Shown here piece after piece: positions 1 to 13,600 of a DNA stretch of 64,000 nt. The notes below the pieces were generated by a model. It made no database searches. It was given only the letters and a program-made list of their open reading frames with translations, and was not told the origin of the DNA. The stretch is from Siphonodentalium dalli (Eukaryota; Mollusca; Scaphopoda; Gadilida; Siphonodentaliidae). The position numbers and the translations under genes were made by a program. Numbering within the stretch: position 1 is the first letter of the stretch; every line of letters begins with the position of its first letter. Location: assembly GCA_032622095.1 (NCBI GenBank), contig CP136061.1, positions 233,676,944 through 233,740,943 on the forward strand, in the 5' to 3' direction.

Positions 1-119
1 ACAATACCCCGTACAACCTCATATCCAAGAAAATAAACAAAAATTGGTATCTATATGTTAGAAAAATAGGACATGTTTGAATTGATGATTTGGTTTGAAA
101 TGCCAGTTAGGTCTGTTGT

Positions 120-1325
120 TGGGATCGAGGCTGTAAATATGGCGCTGGACAATTGCAGAATGATGTCCCCAGAAGGTGAATTTAGTGATGCTAGCCAGCA
201 CAATTTGCTAGCATCACCAAATGCATCCTCTGCATGGCGTCATTTGCTGTGAGGACATGGACACAGATTTAAGTTCCCAGATGGTGATGTGCACCCACTG
301 AGCACCTCGATTATGCATTGTGTCATCTGCCAATTTGGAGGAAAAGAGAAACTAAACTAACAAAGGAAAATAATGTACTCGATTCACGAGCACGTAGCGC
401 ATGTAAGTATAGAGTTAATAACTCACAATCAAGGTGCATGCCACCCTTCTTAATTATGAAGACATGAGTGAGATGATCTATCCAATTTAGATGCTGTATA
501 TATAAACCCAGTGATAACGGCACGATTAATTAAATTTGTTAATTTGTTAGACATGAACTCGCCAGTGTACAAGTCACACTGTCGAAAGGAAACTCCTGGA
601 TGATCTGCAGCGATAGTGGCTGGAACGAATATATGAAGATAAGAGGTCTGACGCATCTATATCACAATTTTTAGTGAAGGCTGTGGTGAGCAAAGCTATA
701 TTTCAAAAACGTATTTACAGGGAGACGTCTTGAATGTCTCCGTTGGGGTGTAATACTTGGAATTTCTAACAGCATCTCCTTTGAACCAGAATCAATTCCC
801 AACTTTGGTAAATTCTATTTGCACCTATATCCACCTGTTGGAAATTTCTGATTGCTAACCGGGTACAACCATAAGGTTAGGAATTTCCAACTGATGCCAA
901 TTAAGTCACAACAAATTTGACCCTATAAATAGTGGTAGAAAAATTAAGCTATGAAACCATTTGCAACCTATTTTCGATGCGAAATCTGATGACCTGATAA
1001 ATCGAGCATCTGCACCTACTTTATAATTGTTGTTCAATGTTCGAATGCTAGTTCGTTGATTTCTGGGTAAGACAACACAAGCGCACTGTCTTATCCATTA
1101 AGAGCCACATATAGAAACAAAAGAACTTAGGGTCTGTATCATCTATCGAAACTAAAAAACTTGTTTATTTGATAATAAAGATGCATTCCAGAGAAGATTA
1201 TGCCCAAGAAGAATGAGGTCCCAAGAAGGTGAATTTAGTGATTCTAGCCACTGTGCAAGGTAGCGTCACTAAATTAACCTTCTGGGGACCTCATTATGCA
1301 AATGTCCGGCTCCGTATTTTCAGGC
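120..1325. mobile_element. Long M1-type MITE split by an insertion of about 0.77 kb
   Basis: Positions 140-360 and 1128-1325 each match one half of the contiguous element at 3914-4251: the hairpin with GCAGAATGAGGTCCCC, then the inner part with 'gagaaactaaac', then 'gaaactaaaaaacttg' and the second hairpin. Between them lie about 770 bp (361-1127) with no match elsewhere in the window, so an insertion into an older MITE is inferred. I see no coding exon in 1-1389; the missing 3' exons of WDTC1 must lie further left. Confidence 0.6.
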
Positions 1326-1389
1326 CTATTGGGATTCAATGTATAGCCGAATATTATATATGGGAAATATGAGGAAATGACAAACAAAC

Positions 1390-1625
1390 CTTCTTCTGTT
1401 TTGGAGTATATAGCTGCCTTTATGTCTTGATCAAGTGCCTCACAGGCATGACTTTTTGCATAATCTGGGAATTTAGTTTGGAACTGCTGGAGACAGTCGT
1501 GGGCCTCCTGTGGCCAAGAGAGTTCATACAAGCACCGAGCAAGCCTGAAGTGCGCCTTTAAGTGATTTGGATCCTTCTGTAAGGCATTGTGACAATCCCG
1601 CAATGCTGCATATAGATCACCGTCC
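1390..1625 (-). CDS. WDTC1: WDTC1 exon: second and third TPR helices
   Basis: Acceptor 'tttgcag|GGACGG' and donor 'GAAG|gtttg'. The frame continues the split Trp codon of the previous exon and reads DGDLYAALRDC, then LKAHFRLARCLYEL, then FQTKFPDYAKSHACEAL. These have the W/G/Y/A/P pattern of TPR helices and match WDTC1 closely. The exon ends in phase 1 within an acidic segment (SKTEE), where vertebrate WDTC1 also becomes low complexity before its final WD40 repeats. No downstream exon is visible in the window. Confidence 0.92.
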
Positions 1626-4600
1626 CTGCAAACGAGCATTACATGATGTTATAATGATTTACAAATATCATTGGTTATATTGTTCTCCTGTTTTTGCGTC
1701 TCCCGTTGATAATTCATATAATCCGCAAAAACCCGTTTCATCTTCAGTTAAAACCTGAGATTTCATTAGTTAGAAAGACTTCTTGTATTTTCCATGAGTG
1801 CCTTAACCCTTTGCAGAGTATTTGTAACGTCATATACATGACGTCATGAGTAAATTTAACGTCAACGTCATATCAATAATTATTAACAAGTTCGGTTCAA
1901 AAGGGTCCAATAATTCGTTTTAATTTATGTGCATTTTTTTTTAACGTGTGTTATCATAATCGATTGCACTTATACATTTGGGACATTATATTAATCAAAA
2001 TAACTCCTATACAAATCATTTATAAATCAGATGATTTATTGAAGTTATTTCTACATAAAATAATACTTCCTGAAACGACATATATGTCGTTCTACTCCTC
2101 AACCGATAGACGACATATATGTCGTTCTACTCGCCAAAGGGTTAACCTTCTCTATGCCAAATGAATTCTCCCATACAGTTATAAAAGTATACATTGGAAT
2201 GGATATATTATTCATTTGGATGGGTGTTCAGGATCAATTAGTAAAAGACAGTCAGACGAAAAGACAGGCCCTAAAATCCATCAAATTTACGAGAATCAAA
2301 ACATACTTTTTCTACAGGGAATCAAGACTTTTTACGAGAATCAAAATAATCATGATTCTGATTCTCGTTGGATTTTAAGGCCTGAAAGATAATAAAAGTG
2401 AACTTTTCGAAGGGAACTACTCGTCAATGAGTATTTAGTATAGAAAGTGTTATTGTATGAAACTGTATAAAGAGAGCTTATGCTAGTGTATTCACTGGAC
2501 ACTCCATTGTGAAGTCACATTCATGTCGGATTTTAATGCCTGAAAGATAATACAAGTGAACTTTCATAAGGGAACTACTCGTCAATGAGTATTTAATACA
2601 GAAAGAAAGTGTTAACGTATGAAACTATATCAAGAGGGCTTATGTTAGTGTATTCCAAGCCTTGAAATAGGGTGTCTGTCATTTGCAGAATGAGGTCCCC
2701 AGAGGGTGAATTTAGTTATGCTACCCTGCATTGCGGGCTAGCATCACCAAATTCACCCTCTGGGGACCTCATGCTGCTTACACCTCAGCAGAATGAGGTT
2801 TCCAGAGGGTGAATTTGGTGATGCTAGCCCGCTATGCGGGGTAGCATCACTAAATTCACCCTCTGGGGACCTCATTCTGCAAATGACAGACACCCTATTT
2901 CAAGGCTTAGTGTATTCACTGGAAACTCCATTGTGAAGTCAAATTCAGGCGATGGTAGTTCAGTGCTGCATAGGAAATCGTTCCCATGAGATTTTCTGCA
3001 TATTCTTTGACTTTGTTCCAAGACACATACCATACAAACATGGATGAATTAAACATTTCAGATTAAGATTGTCAGAACAGACTATCCAAAGTGTCTTGGT
3101 TGAACATGTGAAACATAGCTGAATAATATGTTGATGTGAATTCTGAAATGTAAATATCATAAATGTAAAACTAAGTTAATTATTCCATAGCAAATCCAAT
3201 GATACGAAAAGTTTACAAATTTTAAGGGTACACACCACCGCCTCTTCATGTAGGTAGCAGCACGGTTCCCATAGAGCACAGCAGAGTTATTCACACGACT
3301 GATCGCCTCATTGTAGAGAATAATGGCCTTTGTATACTGCTCCTTCTCAAAGTAAGAGTTCGCTCTCTTCTTAATGACATCAACGTCTGGTGGCAAAGGC
3401 TTCTGTTCCACCTTATATCTAAAACAGAAAGATGGAGATTTTCAGCAATCAATTTCATAAGAAACGGAGTATAAAGTCATACAGTGTTCAAGCTCTCAAT
3501 TACGTTATCTAATTTAACCCTTTCTATACTAAATGGATTCTCCAATTCAGTTATAAAAGTATACATTGGAATGGTCTATTATTCATTTGGAGAGGTGTTC
3601 AGGAAAAAAATTAGCAGACAACAGACATATGAAAAGATAATACAAGTGCAGAAGAATTCCTATCCATTGATGGAAAATGTTCAGATAATATGAACATATT
3701 ATCTGAACATTTTATAAGGGAACAACTTGTCAAGGAGTATTTAGAAAAGAAAGGGTTAAATGCTCGTGACAGATTGGAGCCGTAAATTATATCTAGTAGT
3801 ACTTGCTTTTGTCACCTTCCTGTCTGGTTCCAGGGAACAAAAATAAGCCCATAAATATGTGAATTACTTTTACACAAACATTATATGCATACGACATACA
3901 TGTTTCTTTAACAGGCCTCAAAATATGATGCTGGACATTTGCAGAATGAGGTCCCCCGAGGGTGAATTTAGCGACGGGCTGTTCCCAGATGGTGAAATGC
4001 ACCCATTGAGCACCTTGATTATGCATTTTGTCCTCTGTCAATTTGGGGATATTGAGAAACTAAACATAAAAAGAAAAAGAACGACTTTTGAAAGAAGTTT
4101 CTAAAGAAACTAAAAAACTTGTTATTATGATAAGATACTTTCCAAAGAAGATGAGGCCTAAGCAGAATGAGATCCCCAGAGGGTGAATTTAGTGAAGCTA
4201 GCCCCTCTGGGGACCTCATTAGCATATGTCCGGTCCCATGTTTTGAGGACTGCTCTTTAATCCTAAGTTTGATGTCCTATGAGAGCCATTATTGTAAGCC
4301 TTAACTCTTTCATGACTAGAGCTTCCTAAAATGTTGTGAAAACCCTGTGCCAATGCATTCTCTTATATATGCGAATCTCCCACAGGAAGCCTCTCATATA
4401 TAGAATACAATGGCCTAACAATATTTACCTTGATCTTGTAACTGGCTATCATACAAAACTCTGTTGAAGAAATCTAAACATGCAAAATATTCCCCTGCGA
4501 CCCGACTTCGCTAAAGTTTTTGTAGTATCTTGATAAAAATTTAAACAAATTAACTAATTAATGGCGTTAACCCCGCCAAACATATGGTGGACCTGGGCAG

Positions 4601-7600
4601 TTTTCAAACTTGATCAAGACATTGTTGAGGAAGTCTCACATACGAAATATAACAAAATCAGTTCATATTTGTTCAATTTATCGTACTAATGCCATTTGTA
4701 GACATCCAAACCGCCCATGAACAGACCTTGCAATTTTCTCAATATTCATTACTACCTTTTATTTGAGTTAGTAGCAATAGCTTGTCTTTCATCAATTTCT
4801 GCTGATATTGATGTAGCACCTTGTAGCAGATGGTGATGTGTCACTCCATTTGTTCCATTTTTGTGGAGACTAAAACCATTCGTTGTTGACGCAGATGCAG
4901 CTTCTGGAACACAGATGAAAAAAATTAAAGCATTGTCTCTAAAAATGTATAACTAATAAGATAGTGCAGTGTTCCTTCTAATGCTTGTGTGTGCGTTAAT
5001 GAAAGGAATTCATCTAACATTAGGGGCTGCAGGCCATACTTGACCATGCAGCCACTGTACAGTACCGTTAAATTTTTACCTTCAGCATATAAATGAGAAT
5101 TTGTTCACGCCCACTGAGGCAAACACATTTGAAGCAATGAACCTCCATATGTCTGATATATCTATCTATCTACAATATTAAAGATTCCGCAGTGCATGAA
5201 TAATCACGATTTTGCCAAACATTTTTATTGTTCCTCAAATATGCAGATGACTATTAAATATATTGATCTTTAACTGAATTATTCTATTTAACCATTTAAT
5301 TCTTTGATGACATACTGAGATGTTCACATTATGGCCACTTTATATTATATCAGTAATAAGTATGGACATATGGAAAGTTCTTAAAAAAATTTATGAATAA
5401 ATGTGCTCCCAAGACTGAATACTGAACTAGTATCTGGACAAAAAGCCTCAAATTGGAAATGTTGTATGGATATGTAATTACAGGTAACACAACTAATTGA
5501 AATGAGCACTTTTGTGCTACTGCCTACTTTTGATAGCACATGCGTGACCATGGAAGGATAGCACTATAGGCCGTAGACATTTTCATGCCATTGGATTTGA
5601 TCCATGTATTTTTCAGTCATCGTTATCCAATATTTGAAAGAAAACATTTACTAAAATTATAATGATTAACAACACATGAAACAAATGTGATATAAAAAGT
5701 AATAATAATGGATTATTAGTGTCATTTCACAGAAATTAGATTTTCTCACTTCACTATGACAAGAAAAGTTTTTAACTCACCTTTAATTATTCCATTTGAA
5801 GCTAATGTGAGCGACAAATCAAATTTTCTCATTTTCCGTCTCTTATTTACATCAAATAGGTATATTTGCTCTCCGCCGAGGTTGACAAGTAGCTCAGAGC
5901 CGTCGGGACTAAAGTTCACATATGTTGATGCCAGTGTTCGGTATCGCTTCTTGTAGTCTTGTTGTTTTTGAGGAAGGTGACCTGAAATAAATGCTTGGGA
6001 GTAAAAAGTAGGACGACTATTTTCATGATGTGAATTATGTTTGAAAAAGTATTCAACAGTCCAGTTTTTTAAACCTACCTTGGGGTACAGGGTATCCATT
6101 TTATTGTTTAACATAATATGATTAAAAGGCAAGAAGTTGGGAATGTATATCTTTGTCTGGTAGTCATCAGCTACAACTTTGGTAGCATGCGTAATTAATA
6201 TATTTACTAACATGTATGTGTGGTTACTCTGTGTATTCACATGGGAATTATGTGTTTTGCATCTCATGAGTGCTCACTGTGCTGAAGAAAGTTAGTGTCT
6301 ATATGTAGCTTCTCAATTATGACTGATGTAAGCAAGACGTTTGTTTGTGGCTCTGTTCTCATGTTTGTGGGAGATGGGATTGCCAGGTATGCTCAGTAGG
6401 GTGTGATAATTGTGACCCGCTATATCAAATCCAGTCGTAAGTCAGGATTTTTTTTTACCCTGTGCCAATGCATTCTCTTATATATGCGAGTCGACCATAG
6501 GTCGACTCGCATATATAAGAGAATGCATTGGCCTAACAATTTTTTACAATTTTAATAATTTTTTCTTGTATTCTTTAACAATTTTATAATTTCACCCATA
6601 CAGAGACCCAGACAAACATGAGCAGACGACACTCTTCTATATGCTTCTATATATGTGTGGGGCTCCCTGCAGGGTAATGGATGTTTTTTATTTTATGTCC
6701 TAAAAATTGTCAGAAACATTTATTTAAAACACATGATAAAAAATTGTTAGGCCAATGCATTTTCTTATATATGCGAGGCGACCTATGGTCGACTCGCATA
6801 TATAAGAGAATGCATTGGCACAGGGTAAAAAAATTCCGACTTACGACTGGATTTGATATGGCGGGTCATAATTGTGGTCTTTTTCTAGGAAATCTCTAAT
6901 TATGCATGTGGTAATTAGTTGTTCTACAGTATTTATTGTCCTAATGTTGTGTTCTATGTTCACACATTAGATATGTACTCCCCACAATGGAGAAATTAAA
7001 TCGACAGAGTCACATTCCCACATATCCTCCAATTTGAATGAAACTGATCATATAATACAGAGTATCAGAAGCTTACATGGCAAACTACTCATTACTCAAC
7101 ATGAGCAAGCGTAATTCATGAAATGTGAGGGACCCTTCAGTGGATTTGTTTCAGATGTGATCTTAGTTTGTCTGGCCTATATCTTTTGTCACCTGTTGTT
7201 ACCAGCAATTATATAAAAATATATGTTGCAAAGGGAAACACAACTAATTATCTTACCTGCTATGTAATACTGTACACCATTATCAGGAAGCTCAAAATCC
7301 TCTGGGTTGGAGAACTTAGTTGTGAGGAGGTTGATTCGTTCCCATGGGGACCTAAAATAAAGGTGAAACATCAATGTTGATATGGTCTAACAGTTCACTG
7401 AGGCACCTGATGAAGGTAGACTGGTTCTGCCAAAATATCTATATAAATTTATGCTCTAATCCATGGAAAAATTCTTTTAATTTGTGGGGGTCCATTATTC
7501 ATTGATTTCGTGGTTTAACTCTTTCATCACTGAATATCATAGTTACTCATACCCCATAACCCTGAATATCTGGCAATAATATTAAGAAAATAGTATGTGC

Positions 7601-10600
7601 ATGCTATCTGCAATATACTCCGTTCTAGTAATTGGTACCTATGGCAATCTATATATTGTCGTGTTCGGGAGATATTGAAGTATCAAATGAGATAGTTTGA
7701 GTGACTGTCAACTCATCTTGTTAATTAATTTCAGGTAAAAATAGGTGACAACAGGTAACATTTAGGTACAGTCGCTATTTACATTGTTTTTTCTGCTGTT
7801 GGTGACACAATATGAATACTTCATCTCTCATATATATTTATGATTATGTTTTACTAAATCTCTGGGGACATATAGTCCATTTGCTTGTGATTTACTGCGC
7901 CATAATAACAGGTGAAATAAACATGAATGCATTTCAAAGTTCACAAATACACACCATACCATTTGCAATTGTTTTAGTCAATTTTCAATTTAATATGGGA
8001 CTTACCATAACCTTTAATAATATACATGTACTTGCAATTGCAATGGACCATTTTATTATTACAGGTAAGGCGGACATGTGACAAAATACCTTTATATATG
8101 CACCAAATATTTAATCAAGAGTGAGTTTGATACAATATAACAAACAAATCACACAGGCGATATTACTTCACGTAATCAATTGGCCAGACAAATTATCATG
8201 CATAATTATAAATACATGTACATACTTACAGGTGTGGTATATTGTGAAATTACCCAACGTAGTATTATCAATGAAGGTATTCCTTATCAACAGAGAAAAT
8301 GTATATGAACAGAAAACTCTTCTATATCGCTATCACCCAACATGTCGACTAAATTGTGTTTGCTTGGAATATGCCTGTTAGGATGTAATAAAACATGTTT
8401 CTCTAAACATTTTGAGACATAAAACCAATTACATACATTTCCTGTCTATGCTCCAGATCAAGATATACTTTAATTGCCATATGTTTGAAATAAAAAACAA
8501 TTTAAACCCAGGATTCCTGTCCCTGACATAATAGACCGCTACAGCGGGCTGCAGTGATGAAGCGTAATTGTTAATTTGGCCGCTACAGCGGGCTGCCGTG
8601 ATGAAAGAGTTAATCAACCACAAAATCAACATCCAAAGAAATAATTTACTCAAGAGTTGGTAATAGAGGATCTCACATGAGTTTCTATTTTATACGGAAT
8701 TTATCAACCGAGTTCACTAAATTCGATTTGAGCCGAGGTTTACCGAGGCTCAAATAGAATTTAGAGGACGAGGTTGATAAATTACGTATAAAATAGGACG
8801 AGTGTGAGATACCTTTTATCACATGATCAAATAAACCCGAAGCAACGCGAAATATTCATCGAAAACAACAATCATAAACTACAGCGATCGCAAGTTATTT
8901 GAAGAACGCCGTGACGTCATCGCACGCGCTGATATTAAACGTGTCTATTACCGATAATTATGAAACTGCTTTTATGGCCAAATTATGTGATAAAAGTAAA
9001 TATCAATACATGAGATGGAAATGAAGATCGGGCATTAAATCTGTTTTCGGCATGTTGTAAAATGGGTTGACAAAAAACATCGAAAACGAGATGCAACATC
9101 ATTAATTTAATGTTTCAGTGGCCTATTGAGAATTGTTTATATAGAGCATCGTCTGATCCCTGCTATAATAGTTTGTATAAACAATGCTCAATGCATTGGT
9201 CTCTTTAAAAAGGCTAATGGTTTCACCACGTGCAGGTTTCATAAAACAATAAATGACTACCTCCCCGGCATGTGAAATGAAGCCGTCAGTATTAGTGCAC
9301 TGATTGCATGATGCCTTTCAGCACCGGAATACCTGCATGGGAATCCGATTTCTTAAAGATGGATTATCTCTTTAAATAACAAATTTTAAATAGTTGCGTG
9401 GGTATAAAATAATAGATATGAACTGAAGACCTATGTCCGGAAAAGCTTCCATCAATTTAATAATATTGATTTTACTTCGAATATTAAATCGGGCCCATTT
9501 ATGTTACTATTTTTAGAACCGACCATTCGGATGAGACCGTATTGCGATATAGAGCACTGGTCTGTTCCTACGGCTACGCAACGAATGTCAAATGTCACAG
9601 ATTGGTTGTTTGTACTGTTTTGTTCCACAGATATAAGCGATAATGAGTATAATTAACGTTTATTTGTGACAAAATTGCACAATATAATTTCTGGTCTCTG
9701 TTAACAGTAACCAATATTGTTCGTTAGCTGAACAAACACACCTTTTTAGACCAGAAAATATTCGAAATAAAATGAATATTAATCGATAGAAGCATTTCCG
9801 GACAGGAGTCTTCGATTCAGATCTAATATTTTATACCCCGGTAACTATATAATACATGTTTACAAAGAGATAATCCACCTTTAAAGATGTCAGAAACCTG
9901 ATATTATTGGACCTGTTGATGTGGAGAAATATGATATCTGAACCACAAATTCACATCCCCCACGAAATAGCCTTTTTATTAGAAACCACAAAAATTGAGG
10001 CCGACCAAATCCAAGCCATTCACATTATATCAAATCCAGAACAAGAATCTAACTTATGCAGCAGTAGTTTTCAAAAACATGATGCAGAATTAATTCTAAA
10101 TTAGTTTGAGAAATTTTGTCCCGAAGTTTTCTATTGGACCAATATATTCAAAATATAGAGAACAAATAAAAATAACATTTTCATTACACAAATGATTGCC
10201 GAACAACCCAGAGAAATGTCAATGCAATTTAAATTGTATAAAATTGTATAATTGCGGTGCATAATACTAATTTTTATCTGTCATGGGCTCTCAACATTAA
10301 CACTTTATTTACTGAATGGATTCTCCCATCCAATTACATTGGAATGGTCTATTATTCATTGGAGAGGTGCTCGGGTAATAAAAGCAGACAACAGACAGAC
10401 GAAAAGATAATACAAGTGCAAATGAATCTCTATTAATTGGTGGGAACTGTTCAGATAATCTGAACATTTCCTAAGGGAACTACTCATCAATGAGTATTTA
10501 GTACAGAAAGGGTTAAACCCTGCCCATTTGATAGATGGAAATTCATGGAATATAATATTTCAGCTGTGGTGTGAATTACTTACCTGTTACCATATTCAGT

Positions 10601-13600
10601 TGGGAATTTGATTCCTTTGCATGTGAGATGTCTGCGGTCGTAAATTCGGACATACGGATCATTTGCACCGACTGCCAACAGCTCCGGACGAACAGGATTA
10701 ATTGAGATACACTTAGCCTCCGCTTGGTTGCCTATATGAGCATTCAGATTTATCAGAACATTCTTAGGCTGGTTTTGGCTTTTTTCTGGGCACCTCAGAT
10801 CAAATTGCCTGAAATTGACAAGGTATCATAAACAGTATTAAAACAGGGATACAAACTCTATGTTTTTTCAGAAGCTGCATGTGTTTTTGAGACTGCAATT
10901 TTTTTTTTTTTTTTTATTGGGTGGGAATCGAACCCCGGCCCATAACGGCAAGCGGGCCTTGCGACTCAAAGTCCGACATCAATACCACACGGCCACCGAA
11001 GAGACCCAGAAAGGAAGCTCATATGGCTGCAATATTCTAATGTCGCACTTAGGATAGCACATTTTAAGGTCTCTGATACGCATATAGTACATATATGGCA
11101 CAGTAGCATGTTATATATACTTGTCTCAGAGACATGCCGAGCTACGTTTTTCGTTTGTTATATTAATATAATTCCATAATCCATCAGTTATGAGTTTCCC
11201 ATGCTAAAAAATAAACATAATTCTCCATAACTAATCAGTAAATAAACACATGCATTGGTTCATTTTTAAATGCCATTGTCACAGACTATGATATTGATAT
11301 TATGGCTTAATTGACAGAAAGCCATATTTTGAATGGATACTATCAATTATACAGAAGATATAGGAAACCATCCAAAACTGTTAAAGATGTCATTGCCATT
11401 GAATAAAAATTTAACAGTTTGACCACGGATTAAAGTTAATAAAATCATCTAATTTAACAGTTTGACCACGGGTTAAATTTAATAAAATCATCTTCTTGAC
11501 ATGGAATATAAGTGAAGAGAGTAAAGTGATCTTACATAATAGTTCCATCCTCGGCAGCACTCCAGAACATAAACGGAACATTGGGAGCAGTGGCGATTCT
11601 CTTCACACGACCAGCATGGCATCCAAATACATGTGTTGTCTCTCTCACTTTCAGATCATGTACACGTATCTTACAATCGGCAGCACAGGTCACTAATATA
11701 TTATCTTCAGAACTTGGCATAAACTGAAAAGTATGAAAGAATATTCATCAAGTATTCTCTCGTTTTGCTGAAAATGTTTGAGAGTATGATACAAACATAC
11801 TACTTTAATAAGAGAATTCCATGAGGATAAAACGAATGTCTAATGTTTCTCATGAATATTTTTGTCTGAAATGAAAGGAGTTTCTCACTGACAGACAATA
11901 CGGAAAGTAGTTGGTTCTCAAACTGCAGTTTGGGTGCTGTTTAGAATGCAAATTGGCTATGATCCAAATTAGTAAGAAGTTTGTGACTGGTTCAATCGGG
12001 GCAAGGACCAGTCTATCTTTGATCTTTGCCAATAGCTCTTGATTTGTATGCCACCAAAGTATGGTAACTGCTACATTATGTTTCCATTTAGGAGATAAAC
12101 ATACCCTGTTGAGTTGAATAATTGGGGATTCTAGCATGAAAATAGTTTGCGAACGAGCCGGCTTGCCGACGAGTTCACAAACTGTTTTCATGTTCGAATC
12201 TCCAATGAAACAGGGTACGTTTATCGCAAATGTAATTCAATCCATCAATTTTTTTTTTAAAGAAACAGCAAGGAAATAACTTTTTATCGACATGAAGTGC
12301 GATATCTTTTTTTGGGTGATCAAATCCATGGATACGTTCCATGTGGTTACTTGTAACACCACCAGAACAACTTTCTGTTAACCGTATCTAGAGAAAACAA
12401 TGTTCCGATTGACTCGATTAAGAGACTTCTTGAACAAGCCTTGAAATAGGGTGTCTGTCATTTGCAGAATGAGGTCCCCAGAGGGTGAATTTAGTGATGC
12501 TACCCCGCATAACAGGCTAGCATCACCAAATTCACCCTCTGGGGACCTCATTCTGCTTACACCTCAGCAGAATGAGGTTCCCAGAGGGTGAATTTGGTGA
12601 TGTTAGCCCGCTATGCGGGGTAGCATCACTAAATTCACCCTCTGGGGACCTCATTCTGCAAATGACAGACACCCTATTTCAAGGCTTGTTCTTGAAGCAC
12701 GATGATATATTTTACGTACAATGACACAGTACTTCATTCAAAATTTTGCATGCTTCAGCTACCGATGCTGGTGAGTCCAAAACTAAAGCAGCTCTCGCTC
12801 AATCATAATGCCCGTTTCAATGAAAAATTTTCGACTTGAATTACAATTAAGATTCGGTGAAGAATGAACAGTTTGGTCAAAACTGTTGATTACCATTTGC
12901 ACACAATCAATGCCACTGTAACTGTCTAGTTAGAGATTGATTCCTGGTTAAAAACTGACAGAACAACAATGTAGGAACCTATTCCCATCATCATTTACAA
13001 TCATATCAGTATCATAGCCACTGCATTAGTAAAACTGATTGGCAGAGCAACAATGACTTGGAACAAAAATAAATAACAAGTTGGTATTAAGAGATGAGAA
13101 AATGGCACTCTGGCAGAAGGAACATATTTCTAGTTACTGTGAATGGCTTTGATTGTGTCGGCATCAATTTCCGTGGTTTCTCATAATAAGGCCATATCGT
13201 GGGGACATGTGTGGATCAGATATCAGGTTTATCCACATAACATGCCCAACAATAGCAGCTTTAGGAAATCTTTGAGTAATTTGACCAACAGGTATGCTGA
13301 AAGGGCATCACACAATCAGGGCGCTAATAGCTATTGGCTTCATTTCACATGCTGGTGAGGTAGTGACTTATTGATTTATGTAGCATGTGCAATGTGAAAC
13401 CATAATTAGCCATAAAGAGATCGATTCATTGAGCATTGTTTATACAAACTATTATTGAAGGGATCAGGCTATTATATGTAGTATATAAATATTATTTTTG
13501 ATTTAAATTATTGATATATTATATAAAATATTACATTTCATCTCGTCTTCCGTATCCCCCCCCCCCCCATACATTTTATCATATGCCGAAAACAGATGTC

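Noticed and set aside
450-656. ORF (MRQTSYLHIFVPATIAADH…) as a WDTC1 3' exon
   Set aside because: It shows no likeness to the C-terminal WD40 repeats of WDTC1, and it lies in the inferred insertion within a MITE.
5746-6267. A 173-codon ORF as a complete gene
   Set aside because: Only 5781-5981 is exon, bounded by AG and GT; the rest of the ORF is intron on both sides.
10900-11007. Functional tRNA gene
   Set aside because: The B box is good, but the anticodon and acceptor arms do not pair and a poly(A) run follows directly, so a SINE or retropseudogene is more likely.
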